Source: Streptomyces puniciscabiei (GTDB lineage Bacteria > Actinomycetota > Actinomycetes > Streptomycetales > Streptomycetaceae). Taken from it: a stretch of DNA of 64,000 bases. Positions 1 through 7,899 of this stretch are shown here, in pieces; position 1 is the first letter of the stretch; every line of letters begins with the position of its first letter. Below the pieces are notes generated by a model, which worked only from the letters and a program-made list of their open reading frames with translations, did not search any database and was not told the DNA's origin. The DNA is taken from contig NZ_VFNX01000005.1 in assembly GCF_006715785.1 (NCBI RefSeq), forward strand, positions 62,001 to 126,000. Reading direction: 5' to 3'. The position numbers and the translations under genes were made by a program.

Positions 1-52
1 GCAACGCCTCGGGGCCACCGAGGCGGACCGCAGGAAGAGGGAGCAGCCGTGA
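1..52 (+). CDS. C-terminal end of an upstream gene (partial)
   Basis: The last 16 codons of a frame that enters from the left and stops at TGA 50-52. The visible tail is charged (ends EADRRKREQP). The stop overlaps the GTG start of the next gene as GTGA, the usual sign of translational coupling in actinobacteria. Too little remains to name the product. Because the next gene resembles a receptor module, a regulator or kinase partner would fit, but that is only a guess. Confidence 0.55.
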   Translation, partial: QRLGATEADRRKREQP

Positions 53-1746
53 CGGAGACCGTCGACAATCAGGCGCCGCCAGCCCCGCCGTCCTCCCCGG
101 GCGCCCGGACGTACAACGGGTGGACGCAGAACGACACCCTGGAGGACTACTCGCTGCGCTACGCGCCCAAGTCCTTCCGCCGCTGGACGCCGTACGTCGT
201 GGCCACCACGGCCCTCGGCGGCATCGCCTATCTCGCGGACTTCGCCATCGGCGGCTCGATCGCCGTCTCCCACGGCTTCGCCAGCGCCATGGTGGCGATC
301 CTGACCGCGGCGGTGGTCATCTTCCTCACCGGCATCCCGATCTCGTACTACTCGGCGAAGTACTCCATCGACATGGACCTGCTGACCCGGGGCGCCGGAT
401 TCGGATATCTGGGCTCGACGCTGACCTCGGTGATCTACGCGAGTTTCACCTTCATCTTCTTCGCCCTGGAAGGCTCGATCATGGCGCAGGCGCTCGAACT
501 GGGCCTGCACATACCGCTGCCCGTGGGCTACGTCATCTGCTCGCTGATCATCCTGCCGCTCGTCGTGTACGGCATGACCGCGCTGTCGAAGATGCAGGTG
601 TGGACCCAGCCGGTCTGGCTGGTGCTGATGGTCGCGCCGTTCGTGTCCATCGCGATCCAGGAGCCCGGGAAGTTCGCCGAGTTCACGCATTTCGCGGGCA
701 ACTCGCCCACCGGGTCGAGCATCAGCATGCTCGGGGTCGGGGCGGGCGCCGGCGTCGCCCTGTCGCTGATCGCGCAGATCGGGGAGCAGGTCGACTACCT
801 GCGCTTCATGCCCGACAGGACGGCCGGCAACGGCAGGCAGTGGTGGGCCGCGGTCCTCGGTGCCGGGCCCGGGTGGGTGGTGCTGGGCGCGCTGAAGCAG
901 ATCGGCGGCGCCTTCCTCGCCTTCTGCATCGCCTCGAGCGTGGGGCTGGCCAAGGCCAACGAGCCGATCCAGCAGTACGTCCACGGGTTCGGGACCTTCG
1001 CCGCGCCCGTCGCCCTGGGGCTGGCCACCTTCTTCGTCATCCTCTCCCAGGTGAAGATCAACTCCACGAACGCCTACTCCGGTTCGCTGTCCTGGTCGAA
1101 CTTCTTCTCCCGGCTGACCCACCGTCACCCCGGCCGCGTCGTCTACATCTTCCTCAACGTGGGCATCGCCCTCGCCCTGATGGAGGGCGGCGTCTTCGGC
1201 TTCCTCAACACCGTCCTCGGGTTCTACTCCAACGTGGCGATCGCCTGGATCGGCGCGGTCGTCGCCGACCTGGTCATCAACAAGCCGCTGAAGCTGAGCC
1301 CGTCGTACATCGAGTTCAAGCGGGCCCACCTGCACCACTTCAACCCGGTCGGCTTCGGTTCCATGCTGATCGCGTCGGCGGTGTCCATCGCCGCGTACTT
1401 CGACGCCTTCGGCAAGGCGTTCTCCCCCTTCATCGCGCTGTTCCTCGCCATGGTGCTCTCGCCGCTGTTCGCCGTGCTCACGAAGGGCAAGTACTACATC
1501 GCCCGCGCGGACGTTCTGGACGAGCCGCTGCTCGGACCCGACGGGCTGCCCTCGGCGGCCACCCTGACCTGCTCGGTGTGCGCGACCGGCTTCGAACGGC
1601 CGGACATGGCCGGCTGCCCCTTCCACCACGGCGCGATCTGCTCGCTGTGCTGCAGCCTGGAGAAGGACTGCCACGACACGTGCAAGGCCGGGGGCGCCGC
1701 CGGCCCGGTCGCCCTGGGCCTGCCCGCCGTGCGCGCGCAGGACTGA
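49..1746 (+). CDS. NCS1-like membrane protein with C-terminal cysteine-rich module
   Basis: A 565-residue polytopic membrane protein of the purine/cytosine permease-like (NCS1) superfamily, with roughly twelve hydrophobic segments between residues 45 and 480. The soluble tail (about 508-546) is rich in Cys and His: CSVC, then CPFHH, then ICSLCC, then DCHDTC, which looks like a metal-binding knuckle. From memory, proteobacterial hybrid sensor kinases carry the same order, NCS1-like transporter then a very similar Cys motif, followed by PAS and kinase domains; here the protein ends right after the Cys module. It may therefore be a receptor half rather than a plain transporter. The GTG start is preceded by GGAAGAGGGAG and overlaps the upstream stop. 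Substrate unknown. Confidence 0.8.
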   Translation: MTETVDNQAPPAPPSSPGARTYNGWTQNDTLEDYSLRYAPKSFRRWTPYVVATTALGGIAYLADFAIGGSIAVSHGFASAMVAILTAAVVIFLTGIPISYYSAKYSIDMDLLTRGAGFGYLGSTLTSVIYASFTFIFFALEGSIMAQALELGLHIPLPVGYVICSLIILPLVVYGMTALSKMQVWTQPVWLVLMVAPFVSIAIQEPGKFAEFTHFAGNSPTGSSISMLGVGAGAGVALSLIAQIGEQVDYLRFMPDRTAGNGRQWWAAVLGAGPGWVVLGALKQIGGAFLAFCIASSVGLAKANEPIQQYVHGFGTFAAPVALGLATFFVILSQVKINSTNAYSGSLSWSNFFSRLTHRHPGRVVYIFLNVGIALALMEGGVFGFLNTVLGFYSNVAIAWIGAVVADLVINKPLKLSPSYIEFKRAHLHHFNPVGFGSMLIASAVSIAAYFDAFGKAFSPFIALFLAMVLSPLFAVLTKGKYYIARADVLDEPLLGPDGLPSAATLTCSVCATGFERPDMAGCPFHHGAICSLCCSLEKDCHDTCKAGGAAGPVALGLPAVRAQD

Positions 1747-1771
1747 GCCCGGCCGCGTGTGCGCGGAACGC

Positions 1772-1804
1772 GCGGTGGCCGGGGCGAGGTGCCCCGGCCA
1801 CCGC
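1772..1804. terminator. Bidirectional hairpin terminator between convergent genes
   Basis: A perfect 14-bp inverted repeat (arm GCGGTGGCCGGGGC, 5-base loop GAGGT) fills the 71-bp space between the convergent NCS1-like gene and the DUF2795 gene. It can fold on either transcript, so it probably ends both. There is no T tract, which is common for actinobacterial terminators. Confidence 0.75.
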
Positions 1805-1817
1805 ACACCGCGGCCGG

Positions 1818-2012
1818 TCATTCGTTCTGGAAGACGGCCTTGCTCACCTCGGCGGGGTTCTGGAACTCCTTCTTCCCGAGGTGCGCGATGCGCTCGGTGA
1901 CCTCCTTGGACGCGTGGTTCTTCTCGGCGACCTTCCGAAGCTGGTCGGAGTTCGCCGGGTACTCCGCGCCGGACAGCGCTTTCTGCAGGTCAGGGGGGTT
2001 GATACCCGCCAT
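1818..2012 (-). CDS. DUF2795 domain protein
   Basis: A small soluble protein of 64 residues starting MAGINPPDLQKAL. The start at 2012 was chosen because GGAGGAG lies just upstream; a longer frame to 2087 has no such site. The pattern is typical of DUF2795: a proline/Tyr-Pro turn (AEYPANSDQLRKVAE) followed by helices ending in an IAHLGKKEFQNPAEVSKAV-like segment. The same fold appears in the gene at 2338, so the two are likely paralogues. Function unknown; family members are often found near stress genes in Streptomyces, and I infer nothing further. Confidence 0.8.
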   Translation of the reverse strand: MAGINPPDLQKALSGAEYPANSDQLRKVAEKNHASKEVTERIAHLGKKEFQNPAEVSKAVFQNE

Positions 2013-2175
2013 GGCTCCTCCAGGCGGTGAGATGGTCCTCGGTACACCGGCGCCGCAACGCCGCGCCGGGACTGCCCAGGTACCCACCCACTGGCAGCGG
2101 ATTCACGGATCTCCCCCTGTCTTGGGACCCGTGACGGACGGGTACCCGAGGGCTTTGGAACCGGCACGGACGCGT

Positions 2176-2328
2176 GTGGGAGGCCCCCTGAGCGAGAGCA
2201 CCCCTTCGCAGGCCGAGGGCGAGCGGGAGCCGGGCAGCGCGGAGGCCGAGCAGCCGTCGCGTACGACTCCGTCCCAGGCCGAGGGCGAGGACACCGCGGA
2301 CGAGAACGCCGAGGAAGGCGACGAGTGA
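2176..2328 (+). CDS. Possible small acidic repeat peptide
   Basis: An open frame of about 50 codons from GTG 2176 (or a later start) to TGA 2328. It is strongly acidic and low in complexity, with the heptapeptide PSQAEGE occurring twice. Its stop sits inside the ribosome binding site of the following DUF2795 gene (GAGTGAGGAGGAGCC), which would suit translational coupling. No good ribosome binding site precedes the GTG, so this is a tentative call. It may equally be the 3' part of a leader. Confidence 0.35.
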   Translation: MGGPLSESTPSQAEGEREPGSAEAEQPSRTTPSQAEGEDTADENAEEGDE

Positions 2329-2337
2329 GGAGGAGCC

Positions 2338-2661
2338 ATGAGCACGGCACGCACCAGCGTCCCCGAGGTGCTGGCCGCGCTGAAGGACGTGTCGTACCCG
2401 GCCGACAAGGACCGCCTGGTCACGGCCGCGCGTGAGGCGGGCGCGTCGGACGAGGTCGTCAAGGCCCTGCGCGGCATCCCCGCCGAGCAGTACACCGGCC
2501 GCGAGGACGTGGCGAGGTCGGTACGGGTGGATCCGGACTCCGACCTCGACCGCACCGCCGCACAGCGCGCGGAACAGGCACGGGAGGGCGGCAAGCCGGG
2601 ACTCTCCCAGCACCTGCGGGAGGAGCCGAGGACACCGATCCAGGAGGAGTTCGACCGCTGA
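2338..2661 (+). CDS. DUF2795 domain protein
   Basis: A 107-residue soluble protein with an excellent GAGGAG site 6 bases before ATG. Residues 8-68 carry the DUF2795 pattern (VLAALKDVSYPADKDRLV, then helices with LRGIPAEQYTGREDVARSV), closely resembling the convergent gene at 1818. The C-terminal third is charged and probably disordered (REEPRTPIQEEFDR). Function unknown. The paralogue pair flanks a possible small acidic peptide gene. Confidence 0.8.
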   Translation: MSTARTSVPEVLAALKDVSYPADKDRLVTAAREAGASDEVVKALRGIPAEQYTGREDVARSVRVDPDSDLDRTAAQRAEQAREGGKPGLSQHLREEPRTPIQEEFDR

Positions 2662-2678
2662 ACCCACGAGGACCGGCC

Positions 2679-2708
2679 GGGCCGTTGGACGAAAAGGCCT
2701 GACGGCCC
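2679..2708 (+). terminator. Possible hairpin after the DUF2795 gene
   Basis: GGGCCGT (2679-2685) can pair with ACGGCCC (2702-2708) across a 16-base loop containing AAAAGG. It lies between the DUF2795 stop and the next permease start, so it may end the upstream transcript. The stem is short; weak call. Confidence 0.35.
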
Positions 2709-2767
2709 GCCGGCCCGGCTCTAGCGTGAGGGGACACGTCTGGACAGGTAGGGCAGGTGGCTCGGCG

Positions 2768-4282
2768 ATGACGCAACCGCAGGAACCGCTCGACAGCACC
2801 GGCGGCAGATCCGCCGGCCGCCCGCTGCAGGTGGAGACTCACGGCCTCGACGTCATCGGGGACGCGGAGCGCAAGGGCACCCCGCGTTCGCTGTTCTGGC
2901 CCTGGTTCGGCGCCAACGTCTCCGTACTCGGCCTGAGCTACGGCGCCTTCGCGTTCGGCTTCGGGATCTCCTTCTGGCAGGCCCTCGCGGCCGGAGTGCT
3001 CGGCATCGCCGGCTCGTTCCTGCTGTGCGGGGTCGTCGCGGTCGCCGGGAAGCGCGGCTCGGCGCCCACGATGGTGCTCAGCCGGGCGGCGTACGGAGTG
3101 CGCGGCAACCGGCTGCCGTCCGTGATCTCCTGGATGCTCACCGTCGGCTGGGAGACCGTCCTCACCGCGCTCGCCACGATGGCCACCGCGACCGTCCTCG
3201 GCCGCCTCGGCTGGGGCGGCGGCACCGGGACCGAGATCGCCGCCCTCGCGGTCGTGGCCGCGCTGACCGTCGTCGGCGGAGTCATGGGCTTCGACCTGAT
3301 CATGCGGCTGCAGACGGTGATCACCGTGGTCACCGGCTTCCTCACCGTCGTCTACGTCGCCCTCGTCGCCGGCCACATCCACTGGAGCACGGTGAGCGCC
3401 GTGCCGTCCGGCTCCGCGCAGGAGTTCATCGGCGCGCTGGTGTTCATGATGACCGGCTTCGGCCTGGGCTGGGTGAACGCCGCCGCCGACTACTCCCGCT
3501 ATCTGCCCCGGAGTTCCTCCAGCCGCGGGGTGATCGGCTGGACCACCTTCGGCGCCTCGGCGGCCCCCCTGCTCCTGCTGGTCTTCGGCCTGCTGCTGGC
3601 CGGTTCCTCCCAAGCGCTGAGCAAGGCCGTCGCGGCCGACCCGATCGGCGCGCTCACCACGATCCTGCCCACCTGGTTCCTGGTGCCGTTCGCCGTGGTC
3701 GCCGTGCTCGGCCTGGTCGGCGGCGCAGTCCTCGACATCTACTCCTCGGGCCTCGCCCTGCTCTCCGCCGGCCTGCCGGTGCCCCGCTATCTGGCCGCTC
3801 TCCTCGACGGCGTCCTGATGATCGCCGGCTCGGTCTACATCGTGTTCTTCGCCGGCGACTTCCTCGGCCAGTTCATGGGCTTCCTCACCACGCTCGGCGT
3901 CCCCATCGCCGCCTGGTGCGGCATCGTCCTCGCCGACCTCGCCCTGCGCCGCCGCGACTACGACGACGGCGACCTCTACCGCCCGCACGGCCGCTACGGC
4001 GACATCGCCCCGGCGCCCCTGCTCCTCACCCTCGCCGCCACGGCCGTCGGCTGGGGCCTGGTCACCAACACCGCCGCGAGCTGGCTCACCTGGCAGGGCT
4101 ACCTCCTCGGCCCCGTGGGCCTCGGCGGCAGGGCCGGTGCCTGGGCCTACGCCAACCTCGGCGTCCTGGTGTCGCTGGCCGTCGCCTTCCTCGGGCACCT
4201 GCTGACGGGCCGGGGCCGGGTCCACGCCCAGGAGGCGCGGGCACCGAGCCCGGTGACCGACGAGGAGGTGCTCCACGCATGA
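2768..4282 (+). CDS. NCS1 family cytosine/purine permease
   Basis: A 504-residue inner-membrane symporter of the nucleobase:cation symporter-1 family (CodB-like). The hydrophilic N-terminus ends in ERKGTPRSLFWPWFGANVS, the family's usual entry into the first helix, followed by about twelve membrane segments. ATG 2768 was chosen as the first start just before the conserved region; the longer upstream frame lacks homology-like sequence. The stop overlaps the ATG of a cysteine hydrolase (ATGA), so the pair probably imports and degrades a nitrogen heterocycle or amide. The exact substrate cannot be read from the sequence. Confidence 0.85.
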   Translation: MTQPQEPLDSTGGRSAGRPLQVETHGLDVIGDAERKGTPRSLFWPWFGANVSVLGLSYGAFAFGFGISFWQALAAGVLGIAGSFLLCGVVAVAGKRGSAPTMVLSRAAYGVRGNRLPSVISWMLTVGWETVLTALATMATATVLGRLGWGGGTGTEIAALAVVAALTVVGGVMGFDLIMRLQTVITVVTGFLTVVYVALVAGHIHWSTVSAVPSGSAQEFIGALVFMMTGFGLGWVNAAADYSRYLPRSSSSRGVIGWTTFGASAAPLLLLVFGLLLAGSSQALSKAVAADPIGALTTILPTWFLVPFAVVAVLGLVGGAVLDIYSSGLALLSAGLPVPRYLAALLDGVLMIAGSVYIVFFAGDFLGQFMGFLTTLGVPIAAWCGIVLADLALRRRDYDDGDLYRPHGRYGDIAPAPLLLTLAATAVGWGLVTNTAASWLTWQGYLLGPVGLGGRAGAWAYANLGVLVSLAVAFLGHLLTGRGRVHAQEARAPSPVTDEEVLHA

Positions 4283-4830
4283 CCGGCGGACACCTCGCCG
4301 TCATCGACATGCAGCGTGTCTTCGCCGACCCGGCGAGCCCATGGGCCACGCCCCGGTACGCCGACGCGGCGGCGGGGGTGCGCAGCCTGCTGCCGGCCTT
4401 CGCGGGCCGCGTCACCTTCACCCGCTTCCTGGCCCCCGGGGAACCGGCCGGGGCCTGGCGCGCGTACTACGACCAGTGGCCCTTCGCCCGGCAGCCCCCG
4501 GACGCCGAACTCTGGCGGCTCTCCGGCGAGTTCGCCGGCCTGGCCGACCACGTCGTGGACGCCACCACCTTCGGCAAGTGGATCCCGGAACTCGCCGCGC
4601 GCGTCGGCCCGGACGACCGTCTGGTCCTGGCCGGTGTCAGCACCGAGTGCTGTGTGCTCTCCACCGCCCTGGCCGCCGCCGACGCCGGCACGGAGGTGCT
4701 GGTGGTCGCGGACGCCTGCGCGGGCGCGGACGACGACTCCCACCTCAAGGCCCTGCAGATCATGGAGCTGTACCGGCCGCTGGTCCGGGTCACCACGGTC
4801 GACGAGCTGCTCGCCGAGGCCGGGCCGTGA
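4279..4830 (+). CDS. Isochorismatase-family cysteine hydrolase
   Basis: A 183-residue cytoplasmic hydrolase of the isochorismatase-like superfamily. The catalytic triad is visible: Asp in LAVIDMQ near residue 10, Lys in TFGKW near 99, and Cys in STECCV near 118. Family members hydrolyse amides such as nicotinamide, N-carbamoylsarcosine or ureidoacrylate. The start overlaps the permease stop (ATGA), and its own stop overlaps the start of a broken GntR gene (GTGA), so this was a three-gene operon of importer, amidase and regulator. The ureidoacrylate or carbamoyl-amide branch of pyrimidine breakdown would fit the permease, but this is inferred from context. Confidence 0.85.
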   Translation: MTGGHLAVIDMQRVFADPASPWATPRYADAAAGVRSLLPAFAGRVTFTRFLAPGEPAGAWRAYYDQWPFARQPPDAELWRLSGEFAGLADHVVDATTFGKWIPELAARVGPDDRLVLAGVSTECCVLSTALAAADAGTEVLVVADACAGADDDSHLKALQIMELYRPLVRVTTVDELLAEAGP

Positions 4831-5553
4831 CCGGCGTTCCGCTCGAGCACCAGCGGATCAGCCGGATCCTCGCCCGGGAGATCCGCGACGGCAGCGGCCG
4901 GGCCGGTGCGCGGCTGCCCGGCGAACACGTCCTCGCCGAGCGGTTCGGCGTCAGCCGTACGGCCGTGCGCGCGGCCCTCGCCGAACTGTCCGAGGAGGCC
5001 TGATCACCACCCGCACCGGCAAGGGCTCGTACGTCCTCTTCGCCGGCGGGCCGCCGGAGGACCGGCTCGCCGGGGCCCGCGCCCGGGCCGTGCGGGGCGT
5101 GGCCACCAGCGTGCGCGCCCTCGCCGCACACGAGACGCACGAGAGAGCGCCCACGCCGCCGAACTCCGTCTGGGGGAGGGCGAGTTCGTGTACGGGGGGG
5201 GCGGATCCGCGAGCTGGTCGCGACGGGGCCGTGGTGTCGTACGAGTGCAGTTACCTGCCGCCGGGGCCGGTGATCCGCGAGCCGGCCGCCCGCGGCCTCG
5301 GCGAGGAACCGCTCACCGAGCTGCTCCTGCGGGCCGGGCTGCGGCCCGACCATGGGAGCAGCGGGTCTGCGGGCGGCTGGTCGACACCGGGGAGGCGGAG
5401 CTGCTGCGCCGCGCGCCGCGGGACTGGTTCCCCAGGGCACGGCGTCCCAGTCACGCGGCCGACGGTTCCTTCCCCGACACACTCCTCCGGCACCCGGTCG
5501 CGCAGGCCGCGTCCCAGCAGGCGAGGAACCACGCCCATGCCGTCGGATCCTGA
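4827..5553 (+). pseudogene. GntR/UTRA regulator destroyed by several frameshifts
   Basis: The frame opens with a GntR helix-turn-helix (LPGEHVLAERFGVSRTAVRAAL) and stops at 5003, where one missing G turns the expected EEGLITTRTGKGSYV into a stop. GLITTRTGKGSYVLF continues in another frame. AELRLGEGEFVYG appears in a third frame; RIRELVATG follows a run of eight G; VVSYECSYLPPGPVIREP returns to the second frame; and GRLVDTGEAELLRRAPRDWF lies again in the third. At least five indels are needed to rebuild one UTRA-type regulator. The tail fades near 5550. This is true decay unless the assembly is poor at G runs. Confidence 0.85.
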
Positions 5554-5908
5554 TTGCCGGGCCGGGGCTGTACCGGCGTACCGGGCACCCACCGGCACTG
5601 GCGAACGGGTCCGCTCGGGCACCGGGTCGCGGAGGGAGGCGGTGAAGCCGCCCCTCTTGGGCTCGCGGAACCATGGCTGCATCGGCATACGGCCGAGCCA
5701 GGGCCTGTCCGCGCGGTCCCGCGTGGGGACGACCACTTTCACCGGCCGGCTTCCTCGATCCCAGGCCACCACCGCTCCCGGGCACCATCGGATCTCCCGC
5801 CGATCCGCACGCATGCCCCACGACCCACCGGGTACGCGAGGCGGAGCACGCCCGGGTGCGGTTCCGCCCCGGGTGGCCCGTACGACCGTCGCTACCTGGG
5901 GACCTGCC
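5554..5908. other. 355-bp stretch with no recognisable gene
   Basis: Lies between the decayed GntR gene and the SseB-like gene. Open frames here have no recognisable domain and no ribosome binding site. It probably holds further remnants and the promoter of the next gene, which I cannot place with confidence. Confidence 0.5.
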
Positions 5909-6307
5909 ATGGAGACACCCGCACACAACGACCTGCCGACGCCGGCCCAGCAGGCGCTGGACACGCTGGCCGTGAACGCCGAGGACGAGGCCGCGCTGGA
6001 CGTCCTCGCCCACAGTGACGTGCTCGTCCCCGTGCCGGACGACGCGGTCGACGGAGAGGGCGCCGACGCCACGACCGTGGCCCTGCCCGTTCTGGAACAG
6101 CCCGGAGGGGGCCCGGTCGTGCCCGTCTTCACCACGGAGGGCGAGATGGCCGGGCTCCTGCCCTTCGTCTCCCGGTACCGTCTCATCCCCCTCGGCGCCC
6201 TGGCCTCCCAGTGGCCCGACGAGGACCTCTCCCTGGCCATAGACGGCAACTCCACGCACGCCCTGACGCTCACGTCCCAGGGGGTACGCACGCTGCTGGC
6301 CCGCTGA
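5909..6307 (+). CDS. SseB-like domain protein
   Basis: A 132-residue acidic cytoplasmic protein, start ATG 5909 preceded by GGGGA. The segment with LVPVPDD, LPVLEQ, VVPVFTTEGEM, PFVSRYRLIPL and a C-terminal ALTLTSQGVRTLL follows the pattern of SseB N-terminal domain proteins, which are common and poorly understood in Streptomyces. It is not overlapped with its neighbours and is probably a single-gene unit. A role in protein-protein contact is possible; none is demonstrated. Confidence 0.6.
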   Translation: METPAHNDLPTPAQQALDTLAVNAEDEAALDVLAHSDVLVPVPDDAVDGEGADATTVALPVLEQPGGGPVVPVFTTEGEMAGLLPFVSRYRLIPLGALASQWPDEDLSLAIDGNSTHALTLTSQGVRTLLAR

Positions 6308-6453
6308 CACACAACCGCCCCCGCCCCCGTGGACAACCGCGCATCGGCCGAAGGACGGCCGGAACTGACCCCTGCCAAGGGGTGGTCACACGTCGCCGGA
6401 AGGGGAAGATCCCCGGCGACGGACAGACCACGGCGCGCGAAGGAGTGGGGGTC

Positions 6454-7344
6454 GTGAGGGTCGTCCTGCTGGGCACCGCCGCCGGTGGCGGCTTCCCGCA
6501 GTGGAACTGCGCCTGCTCACTGTGTACGGCGGCGAGGGACGGCAAGCTGCCCTCCCGCACCCAGGAGTGCGCCGCCGTCACGGGCAACGGCCGCGACTGG
6601 TGGCTGCTGAACGCCTCGCCCGATCTGCGTATCCAGCTCACCGCCACACCGGCGCTGTGGCCCGGCCCCGGCCCCCGGGACACCCCGCTCCGCGGCGTCC
6701 TGCTCACCGACGCCGAGGCCGACCACGTCACCGGCATGGCCGAGCTGCGCGGGGCGGCGCGGCTGAAGGTCTACGCCGCCCCGCCGGTCCACGCCGTGCT
6801 GGCACCCGCCCGGGCCGCCCTGGACCGATACGCTCCCTGGGAGTGGGCGGACAGCCTGGCCGACGGCGGGTTCGTGCTGGCCGGCGGGCTGGTGGTCACG
6901 GCCCATCCGCTGGGCGCGAAGATCCCGAAGTACGTGCCGGTGCAGGCGCCGGAGCCGTCCGCCCCGTGGGTGACGGCGTACCGGGTCGAGGACCTGGCCA
7001 GCGGGGGAGTGCTGGTCTACGCGCCCTGTGTGGGCACCTGGAGTCCGGACCTGGACGAGCTGTGCGCCGAGGCCGACTGCGTGCTGCTGGACGGCACCTT
7101 CTACGCGGCCGACGAGATGGGCATGACGGTACGGACCCCGGCCCGCCAGGCCGCCATGGGCCATCTGCCGGTCAGCGGCCCGGACGGCACCCTCGCCGCC
7201 CTGGCCCGGCATCCCGGCGCACGCCGGATCTACACCCACCTCAACAACACGAACCCGCTGCTCGACCCCGCCTCCCCGGCCCGCGCCCGCATTGCCGAGG
7301 AGGGCGTGGAGATCCTGCCCGACGGGGCGGAGCTGGTGCTGTAG
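6454..7344 (+). CDS. pqqB: Coenzyme PQQ biosynthesis protein PqqB
   Basis: A 296-residue protein of the metallo-beta-lactamase fold, the usual PqqB length. It starts RVVLLGTAAGGGFPQWNC, carries the family zinc knuckle CACSLC (Cys19, 21, 24), the metal-ligand segment LTDAEADHVTG near 90 and the near-invariant HLNNTNPLL near 258. In established pathways PqqB acts on the PqqA-derived Glu-Tyr intermediate, probably as a tyrosine hydroxylase. GTG 6454 was chosen over GTG 6445 because GAAGGAG then sits at a proper distance. No pqqA, C, D or E is visible within the window, so the gene is isolated here; the rest may lie elsewhere, or the protein may have another substrate. Confidence 0.88.
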   Translation: MRVVLLGTAAGGGFPQWNCACSLCTAARDGKLPSRTQECAAVTGNGRDWWLLNASPDLRIQLTATPALWPGPGPRDTPLRGVLLTDAEADHVTGMAELRGAARLKVYAAPPVHAVLAPARAALDRYAPWEWADSLADGGFVLAGGLVVTAHPLGAKIPKYVPVQAPEPSAPWVTAYRVEDLASGGVLVYAPCVGTWSPDLDELCAEADCVLLDGTFYAADEMGMTVRTPARQAAMGHLPVSGPDGTLAALARHPGARRIYTHLNNTNPLLDPASPARARIAEEGVEILPDGAELVL

Positions 7345-7394
7345 ACGGCCGAGCCGGCGCTCCACCGGTCCTGCGGGGAATGTGACGACAGGCC

Positions 7395-7814
7395 CTACTG
7401 GTCCTGCCGGCTGCCCTGGCGCTCCAGACCGGTCAGCATGCGCTCCAGCACGGCGCGCTGGAGCGGCAGCACCTCGGCGTGCAGGGCGCGGCCCTTCGGG
7501 GTGAGCGCCACCCACACCCCGCGGCGATCCTCCGCGCAGACCGAGCGCTCCACCAGCCCGTCCTTCTCCAGCCGGCCGATCAGCCGGGACAGCGCGCTCT
7601 GGGTGAGATGAACCCGCCCGACCAGGTTCTGCACCCGGCACTGGTCGCCCTGCGCGGGCGACTCGGTCGCCAGGATGTCCAGCACCTCGAAGTCGCTGGC
7701 GCCCAGCCCGTGCGGATGCAGGGACCGGTCGATCTCGCACATGGTGCGGGCGTGCACGGCGAGGATGTCCCGCCACCGCTCCTCGAGCCGGGCGTCGGCC
7801 GTCTTGACTGCCAT
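7395..7814 (-). CDS. MarR family transcriptional regulator
   Basis: A 139-residue dimeric winged-helix repressor. The DNA-binding region spans about residues 45-110 (LVGRVHLTQSALSRLIGRLEKDGLVER) with the wing CAEDRRGVWVALTPKG. N- and C-terminal helices would form the dimer interface. It is convergent with pqqB and transcribed away from the VOC gene. The sequence upstream (7851-7862) contains a 12-mer also found in the fadH promoter region, so it may control fadH as well as itself. Ligand unknown. Confidence 0.85.
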   Translation of the reverse strand: MAVKTADARLEERWRDILAVHARTMCEIDRSLHPHGLGASDFEVLDILATESPAQGDQCRVQNLVGRVHLTQSALSRLIGRLEKDGLVERSVCAEDRRGVWVALTPKGRALHAEVLPLQRAVLERMLTGLERQGSRQDQ

Positions 7815-7850
7815 ACCCGCACCGTAGCACCGATCCGGCCAATCGTTGAG

Positions 7851-7862
7851 TGTGCAACTAGT
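7851..7862. promoter_or_regulatory. Candidate MarR operator (TGTGCAACTAGT)
   Basis: TGTGCAACTAGT lies 37 bases upstream of the MarR start. The same 12 bases occur at 55981-55992 inside the palindrome before fadH. Exact sharing between a MarR gene and a likely MarR-type operator suggests a common regulator. Not tested. Confidence 0.4.
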
Positions 7863-7899
7863 GCGGGTACATGCGGCGGGGCGAGCCGAGGGGCGGTGC

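Noticed and set aside
120..2030. Long open frames opposite or offset to real genes (for example 120-2030 +, 2459-4276 -, 12810-15218 -, 36724-39930 +, 44959-49425 +)
   Set aside because: They are Arg/Pro/Gly-rich shadows caused by high G+C, without domains or ribosome sites, and lie over well-supported genes in other frames.
6308..6453. A hidden pqqA peptide gene before pqqB
   Set aside because: No short ORF with the Glu-x-x-x-Tyr motif was found in the gap on either strand.
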